64,000 nucleotides of DNA from Spirochaetales bacterium (GCA_022788185.1 JALEVV010000017.1:32887-96886), one strand, 5' to 3'. Positions 48,705-57,330 are shown, counted from the stretch's first letter. Numbers and translations are program-made. The notes: generated by a model from the letters alone, not told the origin.

Positions 48705-49405
48705 AAGATCTCATTATAGGTAAGGACCTGGCCCTCGGCTATGAGGATCAGGTGGTGGCAAAGGGACTTGACTTCACTGTGGCTGAAGGGGACTATCTCT
48801 GCATTCTCGGGGATAACGGTGCGGGAAAATCCACACTGGTGAAGGCCATTCTGTCCCTTCATGAGCCTCTCTCGGGCTCCCTTGAGTTCACGTTTCCGCG
48901 CTCTGAAATAGGATACCTTCCCCAGCGTACCGAGGTGCGTAGGGACTTTCCGTCCTCTGTCTGGGAGGTGGTGCTCTCAGGGTGCGTCAACTCCCTGTCC
49001 CACAGGCTCTTTTACGGCAGAAAGGACCGAATGAATGCCGAGGCCAATCTGGAGCGCATGGAAATATCAGATCTCAGGAAGCAGTCGTTTTCAAACCTGT
49101 CGGGAGGTCAGCAGCAGAGGGTGCTGCTTGCCAGGGCCCTCTGTGCGGCAAAGAAAGTGCTGCTGCTTGATGAGCCGGTGGCAGGTCTGGACAGTCATAC
49201 CTCATCTGAGCTTTACCGTCTCATCGATGATCTCAACAGGGACGGCATGACCGTCATCATGGTCACCCATGATGTTCACCCCGCTCTGAACAGTGCGGGA
49301 AAAATACTCCACCTCGGGCGCACCTTCTTCTTCGGGCTGCGTGACGAATACTTTAAGAGCGAGGTGGGAAAGAGATATCTGGAGGAGAGCGGACACCATG
49401 ACTGA
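48701..49405 (+). CDS. znuC: metal ABC transporter ATP-binding protein (ZnuC-like) with a CTG start
   Basis: This 234-residue ATPase has Walker A GDNGAGKST, Q-loop region GYLPQRTEV, signature LSGGQQQRVLLARA, Walker B LLLDEPVAGLD and switch His in MVTHDV. Similarity to the family begins well before the first ATG or GTG: the in-frame sequence KDLIIGKDLALGYEDQVV fits a normal N-terminus. The only start codon able to include it is CTG at 48701. It overlaps the preceding TGA (CTGA) and has AAGGAGG exactly 7 bases upstream. GTG at 48752 would remove the first beta strand and lacks a ribosome site. Confidence 0.88.
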   Translation: MKDLIIGKDLALGYEDQVVAKGLDFTVAEGDYLCILGDNGAGKSTLVKAILSLHEPLSGSLEFTFPRSEIGYLPQRTEVRRDFPSSVWEVVLSGCVNSLSHRLFYGRKDRMNAEANLERMEISDLRKQSFSNLSGGQQQRVLLARALCAAKKVLLLDEPVAGLDSHTSSELYRLIDDLNRDGMTVIMVTHDVHPALNSAGKILHLGRTFFFGLRDEYFKSEVGKRYLEESGHHD

Positions 49406-50231
49406 GATGCTTTCATATTCATTCATGCAGAGGGCGGTGCTCGTGGGCCTGCTTGTATCCCTCTGCTCATCACTGCTCGGCGTCTCCCTGGTGCTGAGAC
49501 GGTTTTCCATGATAGGGGACGGGCTGTCCCACGTGGGCTTCGGAGCCCTTGCCATCGCAAGCGTGCTTTCGGTATCGCCCCTTGCCTTCACGATTCCGGT
49601 CGTGGTGGTTGCGGCAGTGCTGCTTCTGAAGATAAATGACAGAAGCCGGATCGCGGGGGACAGTGCGATCGCACTCATATCCTCCTCCGCATTGGCCATA
49701 GGCGTCATAGTGATAAGCTGGGTGAAGGGAACCAACACCGACATAAACAACTATCTCTTCGGTTCCCTGCTGGCGGTGTCAAAGAGCGATGCGGTCTTCT
49801 CAGTCATCCTCTCAGCCGTTGTCCTTCTCACCTACATACTGCTCTATCCGAGACTTTATGCGGTGACCTTCGACACCGTGTTTGCCAGGGCCGCCTCACT
49901 GAAGGCTGACAGGTACACGACACTCCTGGCAGTGCTCTCTGCCCTTACCATCGTGCTTGGAATGAGGATGCTCGGTTCCCTGCTGATCAGTGCCCTGATA
50001 ATCTTTCCGTGCCTGAGTGCGGGAAGGGTATTCTCGACCTACAGGGGCGTGACGGTAGCCTCCGCAGTGATATCCGTCACCGCATTTCTCGTGGGAATAA
50101 CGGCAAGCTACGGGCTCGGAACTCCCGTGGGCGCCTCGATCGTAGTGGTCCATCTGGCCATCTTCCTCCTGCTGTCCCTCGTTCGTCTGGTAAGGGAAGG
50201 GGCAGTAAGGAGAAAGCTGCTTAAGGACTGA
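49398..50231 (+). CDS. znuB: metal ABC transporter permease (ZnuB-like)
   Basis: This 277-residue membrane protein of the ABC-3 family has about eight hydrophobic segments. The N-terminal block LVSLCSSLLGVSLVLRRFSM and GDGLSHVGFGALAIA, and the later ALTIVLGMRMLGSLLISALI, are family hallmarks. GGAGGAG precedes the ATG at 49398, which overlaps the ATPase stop by 8 bases. A terminator follows, ending the regulator-binding protein-ATPase-permease operon. Confidence 0.92.
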   Translation: MTEMLSYSFMQRAVLVGLLVSLCSSLLGVSLVLRRFSMIGDGLSHVGFGALAIASVLSVSPLAFTIPVVVVAAVLLLKINDRSRIAGDSAIALISSSALAIGVIVISWVKGTNTDINNYLFGSLLAVSKSDAVFSVILSAVVLLTYILLYPRLYAVTFDTVFARAASLKADRYTTLLAVLSALTIVLGMRMLGSLLISALIIFPCLSAGRVFSTYRGVTVASAVISVTAFLVGITASYGLGTPVGASIVVVHLAIFLLLSLVRLVREGAVRRKLLKD

Positions 50232-50236
50232 TAATG

Positions 50237-50273
50237 AAAGACCTCTTTCCCGGATGTGGGAAAAGAGGTCTTT
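50237..50273. terminator. bidirectional terminator after the metal ABC operon
   Basis: A 15-bp stem with one bulge (50237-50251 with 50258-50273) starts with AAAG and ends with CTTT, giving short T runs on both strands. It separates the operon from a convergent small gene. Confidence 0.8.
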
Positions 50274-50277
50274 GTCA

Positions 50278-50754
50278 TCAGGCGTTTTTGCCTTTGTTTG
50301 AATAGCCCTTCGGCTGAGGCCAGTGATAACCGCGCTGGTTGTAGAGGCCGAAGTCAGGAGCCGGGGTGAAAGCCGCCAAGATCAGGTTAAACCTGCTCTG
50401 ATATGCAAGGAAGTTGCTGAGTCGTCTCACGCTCTGGATGTTCTCATAGGAGAAACTGTCGGTTTCCGAGAGATATATACGTACGTCGGAGTTTATCTTC
50501 TCAATTGAGGATAGGTAGAGCTCAAGGTATTTGCTTTCCCAGGCATGACTGTACTGGGTGATGGCGGATCTGCAGTTCTCTATATCCACAAGGATGTTGT
50601 TTGAGGATGAGATCTTGAAGAAAAGTCTGTCCTGAGCCGCCCTCTCATCACTCATGACCCTGAAAATGAATAAATAAGTGATCGTCACAAGCAGTATCGC
50701 GAATATCCCGAATGTGACAAAAACATTTATGATGCTTCTTCTTCCTGTGTACAT
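50278..50754 (-). CDS. hypothetical membrane protein, probable truncated sensor kinase input domain
   Basis: This 158-residue protein has an N-terminal membrane segment (residues 11-31) followed by a helical extracytoplasmic region of about 100 residues. That layout and segments such as IENCRSAITQYSHAWESKYL resemble the sensor domain of YesM-type histidine kinases. The second membrane segment, HAMP and kinase parts are missing, and the sequence ends in an unrelated-looking tail (GYHWPQPKGYSNKGKNA). It may be a remnant of a deleted kinase or a genuine small sensor-like protein. GGGAC is a weak ribosome site. Confidence 0.5.
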   Translation of the reverse strand: MYTGRRSIINVFVTFGIFAILLVTITYLFIFRVMSDERAAQDRLFFKISSSNNILVDIENCRSAITQYSHAWESKYLELYLSSIEKINSDVRIYLSETDSFSYENIQSVRRLSNFLAYQSRFNLILAAFTPAPDFGLYNQRGYHWPQPKGYSNKGKNA

Positions 50755-50879
50755 TTCATTGTCCCGATAAGGGTTATGATACCATGAAATGGGGGATAAG
50801 AAAGAAAAGCCGCATCTCTAAAAAAAACTCATCTTCATATGATCAGGCTTAAATTTAAGCCCCTTCAGTGAGAATCTCT

Positions 50880-51131
50880 TTATATATGCGAAATGGTGAA
50901 GCCGTTTTCAGAAGCTATTCTGCGGAACTCATCCTCAGAGATTCCAATATCCTTAGCGGCTTCGGATAAGGTTTCAAATCCCTTACCGATAATTTTTATC
51001 TTCTCGCAGACTCTTCCGATTATCAGTCCCTCTGCAAAGCCTTTTGCATATTCTCGTTTAAATCTAAGTTCTTCGCCTTTTTTACGCCTGCTGCATAAAA
51101 AGCATTGTTCATGAGTGAACTCATACTGTTT
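50880..51131 (-). pseudogene. broken 3' copy of an Rpn family nuclease gene
   Basis: About 250 bases on the minus strand repeat the 3' end of the intact Rpn gene just upstream. One frame gives the MNNAFYAAGVKK segment (compare MSNSFYAAGMKK in the intact gene) and a shifted frame gives GLIIGRVCEKIKIIGKGFET and the C-terminus. The frame break lies in the Lys/Gly/Glu-rich repeat region. No nuclease domain is present. It is either a decayed paralog or a tandem duplication of the 3' end. Confidence 0.75.
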
Positions 51132-51196
51132 TCTCCTTCCGGCAAAAGACCGGGAGAGGAGGCATACGCCTCCCTGACTTGCAGTCACTTTGCCCC

Positions 51197-52066
51197 CTAC
51201 AAAATGGTGAAGCCGTTTTCAGAAGCTATTCTGCGGAACTCATTTTCAGAGATTCCAATATCCATAGCTGCTTCGGATACGGTTTCAAATCCCTTACCGA
51301 TGTATTTTATCTTCTCGCGGACTCTTCCGATAATTTCTCCCTCCGCACGACCTTTGGCTTCACCTTTGGCTTCACCTTTTTTCATGCCTGCTGCATAGAA
51401 TGAATTTGACATCATGTTGATCACTTTGTTTCCTTCCTCCGTATTCTTGTAGAAATTCACTTCCCTCCGGATGTAGTCGACTCTCATGTCATCAGGATTG
51501 CAGCACCCAAAATCATGAAGGATATCCGCAAGCCTGCTGCCATCATATTCAGCGCACCTGTTCACATAAATAGTATACTGACCGTTGTTCAGAGGCAAGT
51601 TCAGCCTGATATCAAGGTCCGTGAATGTGTATATTCTCTCACCAAGCCCGAAGATGTCTTTCTCAGTGATGAAGATGACATATGTGCACGGAAGATCATT
51701 ATAGCTTTCACCCCGTCTCAGATGGTTGGTATCCATGATGGAGTGGTAGAACCGGGACCTGAAGGGATCGGCTCCGGCCTCCTTTATCTGGATCTCGATG
51801 TTGACCTTGCTCCCGTCGTCAAGTGTTGCCAGTACATCCAGCTGAACTGACTTCTGAAGCAGAAGGGCCGGAAACTTCTTCTCCGTTTCCACTGTAATTA
51901 CCCTGAAGTCGCTCCTGCCCAATACGCCGTTAAGCAGTTCCTCCACGAGGCGGACATTCTCATTGAACAGAAGCTGCATCAGAGGATTGTGCATGGGTGT
52001 CATATTCCTGATAATCAGTCTGCGTTCCTCAGCACTGAGCTGATTTTTCCCTTTTCTTCGACTCAA
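51197..52066 (-). CDS. Rpn family PD-(D/E)XK nuclease/putative transposase
   Basis: This 289-residue protein belongs to the Rpn (recombination-promoting nuclease, PF12784-type) family. Residues 20-130 carry the motifs HNPLMQLLFNENVRLVEELLNG and DVLATLDDGSKVNIEIQIKEAG (D...ExQ replacing ExK), then RSRFYHSIMDTNHLRRGESY. A C-terminal region has short repeats (KKGEAKGEAKGRAEGEIIGR) and a DIGISENEFRRIA helix. The start is TTG at 52066 with GGAGG 7 bases upstream. Such genes are often mobile or variable; I see no terminal repeats. Confidence 0.88.
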   Translation of the reverse strand: MSRRKGKNQLSAEERRLIIRNMTPMHNPLMQLLFNENVRLVEELLNGVLGRSDFRVITVETEKKFPALLLQKSVQLDVLATLDDGSKVNIEIQIKEAGADPFRSRFYHSIMDTNHLRRGESYNDLPCTYVIFITEKDIFGLGERIYTFTDLDIRLNLPLNNGQYTIYVNRCAEYDGSRLADILHDFGCCNPDDMRVDYIRREVNFYKNTEEGNKVINMMSNSFYAAGMKKGEAKGEAKGRAEGEIIGRVREKIKYIGKGFETVSEAAMDIGISENEFRRIASENGFTIL

Positions 52067-52247
52067 TTTTAACCTCCGGTTCTAAGTTGTTCTGACTTTT
52101 AAGCAGATTTTCCTTTGCGTTGGCATGATGCTCTCCTTATAGGTGCTCCTATTAATAATTACCCGAAAACATCATTTTTCCCCTGACGACTGCCGATTGA
52201 TACTTTTCCTGTCCCGGGGGTATTATTGCTTCTGGAGGTTTTAACAG

Positions 52248-52796
52248 ATGGTTACAAGAGACGAAGCACTTGAAGTATTTAAGAAATACAATAAAAGCGA
52301 GAGCCTGCTTCACCATGCCCTCTGTGTTGAGGCAACCATGAGGGAAGCGGCAGTGAAGAAGGGCGAGGATCCTGAATACTGGGGTATCGTGGGACTTCTT
52401 CATGACATTGACTGGGAGATGTACCCGGAAGAGCACTGCAGGAAGGCACCCGAGCTGCTCTCTCCTTATTTCGATGACGCATTCATCCATGCCGTATGCA
52501 GCCACGGCTGGGGAATATGCACAGACGTTAAGCCGGAGCTTGAGATGGAGAAGATCCTTTACACGATCGACGAGCTTACCGGACTCGTATATGCAACAGC
52601 CCTGATGAGACCTGAGAAGATGGTCGGAATGAGCGTGAAGTCAGTAAAGAAAAAGTGGTCAAGCAAGGGATTTGCCGCAGGCGTCAACAGGGAGCTTATC
52701 CTCAAGGGAAGCGAACTGTGCGGAATTGAGCTTCCCGAACTCATCCAGATGACCATTGATGCGCTTACAAAGGTATCCCAGGAGATCGGGCTGTGA
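52248..52796 (+). CDS. HD domain phosphohydrolase-like protein
   Basis: This 182-residue protein contains an HD domain: LLHHALCVEATM (first His), GLLHDIDWEMYP (HD pair) and AVCSHGWGICTD. HD proteins use metals to cleave phosphate esters or nucleotides; this small type is often annotated HDIG but has no proven substrate. GGAGG lies 9 bases before the ATG, and a TATTAT element at 52221 fits as promoter. Its stop overlaps a possible 39-codon gene (GTGA). Confidence 0.85.
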   Translation: MVTRDEALEVFKKYNKSESLLHHALCVEATMREAAVKKGEDPEYWGIVGLLHDIDWEMYPEEHCRKAPELLSPYFDDAFIHAVCSHGWGICTDVKPELEMEKILYTIDELTGLVYATALMRPEKMVGMSVKSVKKKWSSKGFAAGVNRELILKGSELCGIELPELIQMTIDALTKVSQEIGL

Positions 52797-52912
52797 AAGA
52801 CGATGATGCCTGGGAGGTCGGAGATCCCATGATCGAGTGGACCGGAAGGGCTGAAGGAATGGATGACCAGCAGTTCAGCTTCTCCGATCTTCACTTCGAC
52901 AGTGAGCGGTAA
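52793..52912 (+). CDS. possible 39-residue microprotein
   Basis: GTG at 52793 overlaps the TGA of the HD gene in the same GTGA pattern used by several genes here, with GGAG 8 bases upstream. The product is acidic and aromatic (begins VKDDDAWEVGDPMIEWTG, ends SFSDLHFDSER). Its last 22 bases overlap the convergent BaiN-type gene. No family is recognised. It is supported only by start context and length. Confidence 0.4.
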   Translation: MKDDDAWEVGDPMIEWTGRAEGMDDQQFSFSDLHFDSER

Positions 52913-54027
52913 ACGGCATGGGCGCCGGCGAAGGCGTAGGTGAGGTTAAATCCTCCGCACTTTCCGTCGACGTCGGTGCACTCTCCGATAATGTATAAGC
53001 CTTTCACGATCCGTGATTCAAAGGTTTCCCGGTTGATTTCCGAGGTGTCCACACCTCCGGAAGTCACCGTTGCGTATTTAAGATCATCAGGCCTGACGGT
53101 AAGCTTAAGCGAGGTGATTGCCGACGTTATTTCCTGAAGGTCCTTCTTTGTGAGCTCTGCAATTCTTTTATCTTTCTGCTTTATGAGAACCTGAAGCAGG
53201 GCCTTTGGCAGGAGCGTGAGCTCATGCACCGCATTGACTGCTTCCTTTTTTCCGTTACATGACTTAATGTCCGCCGCACTGATGTCCGAAAAGGACAGTG
53301 TGATGACATCACCGGGTGTGATGTCATGGGAAAGGTCCATGACCATCGGACCTGATATCCCCCTTGCAGTGAAAAGCACTGAGCCGCTGTATTTCCTCTT
53401 CCCGTGACTAAGTGTCACGTTTTCCACGGTTATTCCCTGAAGTGATGATGTGTCCAGGTCGGTTCTCAGGGCAGAGAGGGCAGGGCGGAGCGGTACTATC
53501 GTATGTCCGAGTTTTTTCAGTATTGCAAAGAATGAGCCATCGGAGCCGGTTGCCGGGTATGAGGCACCTCCGGTGGCAACAGCCACATTCGCGGCTCTGT
53601 ATGTGCCCTTTTCCGTCGTGACGGTGAAATACCCGTCATTCCTTTCAATATCAGTGACGGCTTCGCCAGGATGAACGTTCTTAATCCGTGAGGTAAGCGC
53701 CGATGCGACGGTGCGGGAATCCATTGAGGCTGGAAAAACCTTCCCATCCTCCCTGACAGTGGTTCTGACACCTAAGGATAGAAAGTACTCCCTGATGTCG
53801 GATGGGGTGAAGGAATAAAGACAGGGAGATACAAAGGACTTCCTGCCGTGGTACATCCCCGCGGCTGTCTTCGCATCACACTCATGGGTGAGATTGCATG
53901 CACCTCCTCCTGTTATCAGGAGTTTGGACATGAGCATGTCCTTCCTTTCAAAAAGATGCGCGGAGGGTAAGAGTGAAGCAAGGAAGGAGCCAGCGGCTCC
54001 TCCCCCTATGATTATAAGATCGATCAC
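52891..54027 (-). CDS. NAD(P)/FAD-dependent oxidoreductase, BaiN/RdsA family
   Basis: This 378-residue flavoprotein has an N-terminal FAD loop (IIGGGAAGSFLASLL), GGGACNLTHE, GGASYPATGSDGSFF and the C-terminal GECTDVDGKCGGFNLTYAFAGAHAV typical of the HI0933/YhiN/BaiN family. Members reduce various unsaturated substrates; the family is broad and this one's substrate is unknown. The start overlaps the aspS stop by 4 bases, so the two form one transcript. Confidence 0.9.
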   Translation of the reverse strand: MIDLIIIGGGAAGSFLASLLPSAHLFERKDMLMSKLLITGGGACNLTHECDAKTAAGMYHGRKSFVSPCLYSFTPSDIREYFLSLGVRTTVREDGKVFPASMDSRTVASALTSRIKNVHPGEAVTDIERNDGYFTVTTEKGTYRAANVAVATGGASYPATGSDGSFFAILKKLGHTIVPLRPALSALRTDLDTSSLQGITVENVTLSHGKRKYSGSVLFTARGISGPMVMDLSHDITPGDVITLSFSDISAADIKSCNGKKEAVNAVHELTLLPKALLQVLIKQKDKRIAELTKKDLQEITSAITSLKLTVRPDDLKYATVTSGGVDTSEINRETFESRIVKGLYIIGECTDVDGKCGGFNLTYAFAGAHAVYRSLSK

Positions 54028-55814
54028 TTTCCCTCGGCGTTGACCGTGAGTCTGAGCTCCCTGAGCTGCAGATCCTCAACAGGTGCAGGGCAGTCATCCA
54101 TGGGTGACATTGCTGCAGTGTTCTTCGGGAATGCGATTACCTCCCTGATCGTATTTACCTTGCTTATGATCATGCAGAGTCTGTCGATTCCGGGAGCGAT
54201 ACCTCCGTGGGGAGGTGGTGAGAATCTGAATGCATCGAGCAGGAAGCCGAAGCGCTCCTGTGCAACGTCATCAGGGAAGTTGCAGATCCTGAAGATCCTC
54301 TTCTGCAGCTCGATGTCATGGATTCTTATGGAACCGGAAGCGAGCTCGTAGCCGTTGAGGACAAGGTCGTAAAGATCTCCCTTGACCGCACCCGGATCAG
54401 ATTCCAGTGTGTCGATGTACTCTGCCTGGGGCATGCTGAACATATGGTGTGCAGCCTCCCAGTGACCTTCGTCCTCGTTGTACTCGAAGAGCGGGAAGTC
54501 GATGATCCAGCAGAATGCGAACTCGTTTTCGTTGATGAGCTTAAGGTCGGCACCGAGCTTGCTTCTGACGGCACCGAGGCTGTTACAGCACTTCTTCCAG
54601 TTCTCATGGGCAACCATGAGGATGATGTCCCCATCCTTTGCACCGGTGGTTTCAAGAACCTCGTTCTCAAGTCCCGCGAAGTATTTTGTCACACCGCCCG
54701 TGAGCTTTCCGTCCTGCACCTTCATCCAGGCAAGACCCTTTGCACCGTAAACCTTTGCAGCATCCTCAAGCTCGGTGATGTACTTTCTTGTGTACTCGTG
54801 TCCCTCCGTCTTCGGAGCTACGATGTACCTTACTGCACCCTTTCCGGCAAGCGGCTCCAGGAATGCATTGAAGGTGGACTTTGATGCGAAGGAAGATGCA
54901 TCGTGCATCTCAAGACCGAACCTGAGGTCGGGCTTGTCGCAGCCATAGGTGTTGAGTGCGTCGTTGTAGCTTATCCTTCTGAAGTGTGCGGGAAGCTCCA
55001 CGCCGACTACCTTTCTGAATACTTCGCCGAAGAGATCTTCCATGAGCTCCAGCACATCATCCCTCTTCACATAGCTCATCTCGATGTCGAGCTGAGTGAA
55101 CTCAAGCTGCCTGTCTCCCCTGGGATCCTCATCGCGGTAACAGCGGGCGATCTGGAAGTACTTGTCCATGCCGCTGACCATGAGAAGCTGCTTGTAGAGC
55201 TGGGGTGACTGGGGAAGGGCGAAGAACTTGCCCGGATAGATTCTTGACGGAACGAGGAAGTCCCTGGCGCCTTCAGGCGTGCTCCTGATGAGGGTCGGTG
55301 TCTCGATCTCGAGGAAGTCAGTCTTGTAGAAATACTCCCTTATTGCCTTGACGATCTTATGCCTCAGGACGATGCGTTCGCTCATGCCCTTGCTTCTGAG
55401 ATCGAGGAAGCGGTACTTGAGTCTGAGGTCTTCCTTAGCATTGACTTCGTCTTCGATCATGAAGGGAAGTACGGCACACTGGCTGAGGATTTCGATCTTC
55501 TCGGCCTTGACCTCGATTTCACCGGTAGCCATATCCGGGTTTATCATTGAGTCGGGGCGGCGGCGGACGATACCCTTCACTGCAATGCAGTATTCCAGCT
55601 TCAGGGCCGCTGCCGCAGCCTGAAGCTCTTCGGAGGCATCGTCATCGACGACGACCTGGGTAAGTCCGTAACGGTCCCTCAGATTTATAAAATGGAGAGC
55701 TCCGTGATTCCTGTCACGGTGAACCCATCCGTTCAATATCACGCTTTTGCCTTCATCCGCAGCTCTGAGATCGCCGCAGGTGACAGTTCTCTGCATGAAA
55801 GCTTCTTCTGACAT
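54024..55814 (-). CDS. aspS: aspartate--tRNA ligase
   Basis: This 596-residue class II synthetase is of the bacterial type with a GAD insertion. The N-terminal OB fold (GWVHRDRNHGALHFINLRDR) binds the anticodon. FLEIETPTLIRSTPEGARDF and CYRDEDPRGDRQLEFTQLD hold motifs 1-2, and GIAPGIDRLCMII is motif 3. AGGAG precedes the ATG at 55814. It may charge tRNA-Asp only or also tRNA-Asn; that cannot be decided here. Confidence 0.96.
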   Translation of the reverse strand: MSEEAFMQRTVTCGDLRAADEGKSVILNGWVHRDRNHGALHFINLRDRYGLTQVVVDDDASEELQAAAAALKLEYCIAVKGIVRRRPDSMINPDMATGEIEVKAEKIEILSQCAVLPFMIEDEVNAKEDLRLKYRFLDLRSKGMSERIVLRHKIVKAIREYFYKTDFLEIETPTLIRSTPEGARDFLVPSRIYPGKFFALPQSPQLYKQLLMVSGMDKYFQIARCYRDEDPRGDRQLEFTQLDIEMSYVKRDDVLELMEDLFGEVFRKVVGVELPAHFRRISYNDALNTYGCDKPDLRFGLEMHDASSFASKSTFNAFLEPLAGKGAVRYIVAPKTEGHEYTRKYITELEDAAKVYGAKGLAWMKVQDGKLTGGVTKYFAGLENEVLETTGAKDGDIILMVAHENWKKCCNSLGAVRSKLGADLKLINENEFAFCWIIDFPLFEYNEDEGHWEAAHHMFSMPQAEYIDTLESDPGAVKGDLYDLVLNGYELASGSIRIHDIELQKRIFRICNFPDDVAQERFGFLLDAFRFSPPPHGGIAPGIDRLCMIISKVNTIREVIAFPKNTAAMSPMDDCPAPVEDLQLRELRLTVNAEGK

Positions 55815-55878
55815 TTCTTTCTCCTGCTGAAAATAGGATTATGCGGGAAATAATATCATTATGGTGCGCTCTTGGCAA

Positions 55879-57060
55879 TCAGAGACTCTTCTGCGGAAGC
55901 TGCATGGAGTAGTCCCCGTTCAGGTATTTCCTGCTGTACACATCACTCTTCCTGACATTCTTCTGATCGGAGAGTCTGTAGAGTGAACTGCGGCCCATGC
56001 CGTCCCTGCTCACGAGGTATATCTGGTCTCTTCTGAGCTCCTGATCCATGAGCATGCTCATCGATGAGGTTGCTATCATCTGGGCTCCTGAAGGATTGAC
56101 ATCGGTGCTGGAGAAGAAGTTCTGAAGATAACTTGCCAGAGTGACATGGAGTACCGAACCAAGGTCGTTTATCACTACAGTGCCTCCCTCATCCAGCGCC
56201 CTGAAAAGAACGGGAAGCAGGCAGATAAGGTGCATTGAGCCCTTTCCGAGGAACTCCCTGTCCTGGAAGAGCCTCAGCTTACGCTTCTTCACGATATCGC
56301 CGTTCTGGGACCAGACATTTGCACTGAGCTCCGCATCTATGTATGAGCCCATTCTTATCAGCTTCATGTCTGCAAAGTTCATGTCTGCCTTCCTGATGAT
56401 GTCCACCGCCCTGGTGATGTACTGTTCGCTGGTGAGATACAGCTCGAGATACTCCCTCTTCGGTTCATATACGAAGGTGAGTTTTCTGAAGAAGCTCTTC
56501 AGATCCCTGATGTATGCGGTGATGGGAAGCCTGAGGTTCTCCGCCGTCGAGGCAAAGAGAACCGAGGAGGACGGGATAAGCATCGAAGCCTCGCTGTGAC
56601 TCATTCCCGTTATCTTCAGACTCTCATTCTCCCTCCTGAAGATCGGGGTAAGGCGTTCTGCCCTGCGGAAGAGCCACTCCTTAGTGACTTCCCCGTTCCT
56701 GAGCACGAAGCCGTACCGGTAGAAGCTTCCGTTCTCTATGATCTCAGCTTCCAGATGGGTGTCGAGCATGGATGCATCCTCTGCCAGCGCAAAGGGTACG
56801 TTCTCATGGGCGACCGGGAGGGAAGGTGAGAGCAGTACCATCCGCTTCATGTATTCAAGGGCCTTTATCAGATTTGTTTTGCCTGCTTCGTTGCCTCCGA
56901 AAATGGTGATGTTCCTGAGGATTCCGGCATTGTTCGGCAGCAGGTCGGTGCTTACGTCGGTTAAATTTTCAGCTAAATGCCTGTCATGGCTTGCTTCCAG
57001 TGACAGAGTCTGTTCGTCGAGGAAGGAACGATAGTTTTTAAAGATGAATTTTGTGAGCAT
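55879..57060 (-). CDS. AAA family ATPase (AAA_21, abortive-infection-like) with altered Walker B
   Basis: This 393-residue protein resembles single-gene AAA_21 ATPases related to anti-phage and RloC-like proteins: N-terminal FIFKNYRSFLDEQTLSLEAS, Walker A IFGGNEAGKTNLIKAL, a helical middle and C-terminal QIYLVSRDGMGRSSLYRLSD. The Walker B region is VVINDLGSVLHV where the family usually has hhhDE followed by LH, so the Asp-Glu pair is replaced by Asn-Asp. The expected H in the following TTH motif reads TSS. ATP hydrolysis may be lost. No RloB-like or toxin partner is adjacent. Confidence 0.8.
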   Translation of the reverse strand: MLTKFIFKNYRSFLDEQTLSLEASHDRHLAENLTDVSTDLLPNNAGILRNITIFGGNEAGKTNLIKALEYMKRMVLLSPSLPVAHENVPFALAEDASMLDTHLEAEIIENGSFYRYGFVLRNGEVTKEWLFRRAERLTPIFRRENESLKITGMSHSEASMLIPSSSVLFASTAENLRLPITAYIRDLKSFFRKLTFVYEPKREYLELYLTSEQYITRAVDIIRKADMNFADMKLIRMGSYIDAELSANVWSQNGDIVKKRKLRLFQDREFLGKGSMHLICLLPVLFRALDEGGTVVINDLGSVLHVTLASYLQNFFSSTDVNPSGAQMIATSSMSMLMDQELRRDQIYLVSRDGMGRSSLYRLSDQKNVRKSDVYSRKYLNGDYSMQLPQKSL

Positions 57061-57171
57061 GGAAATAACACTCCTATACTCATAATCTAATGCTTAGTTA
57101 GGATATTTGCAAGAAAAATGCAAAAATCAGGGTTAAGAATATCAAATGGGGGGGGGTACACTTCTTTGGAC

Positions 57172-57245
57172 AAAAAATAAAGGTGCTGCTGACCGTCATC
57201 AATAGGTGTGTTGAGGGAAATTGTGACAAACGGTTAGCTAGCACC
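57172..57245 (-). terminator. long-stem terminator-like structure downstream of carB
   Basis: A 14-bp stem with one bulged T (57182-57195 with 57231-57245) encloses a 35-base loop and, on the minus strand, is followed by TTTATTTTTT. TCATCAATA occurs in the loop and again just outside the stem. It may end carAB or be a separate structured RNA element. Confidence 0.55.
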
Positions 57246-57261
57246 AATCATCAATAAGATA

Positions 57262-57301
57262 ACATTTATTTAAAAATCTGTAAACACATTTTTACGGATT
57301 T
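57262..57301 (-). terminator. first hairpin downstream of carB
   Basis: An 11-bp stem with one G-T pair (57274-57284 with 57291-57301) lies 30 bases after the carB stop, followed on the minus strand by TTAAATAAATG. It is AT-rich and moderately convincing. Confidence 0.45.
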
Positions 57302-57330
57302 GTATACAGATTGTGAATTGTTATCAAAAG

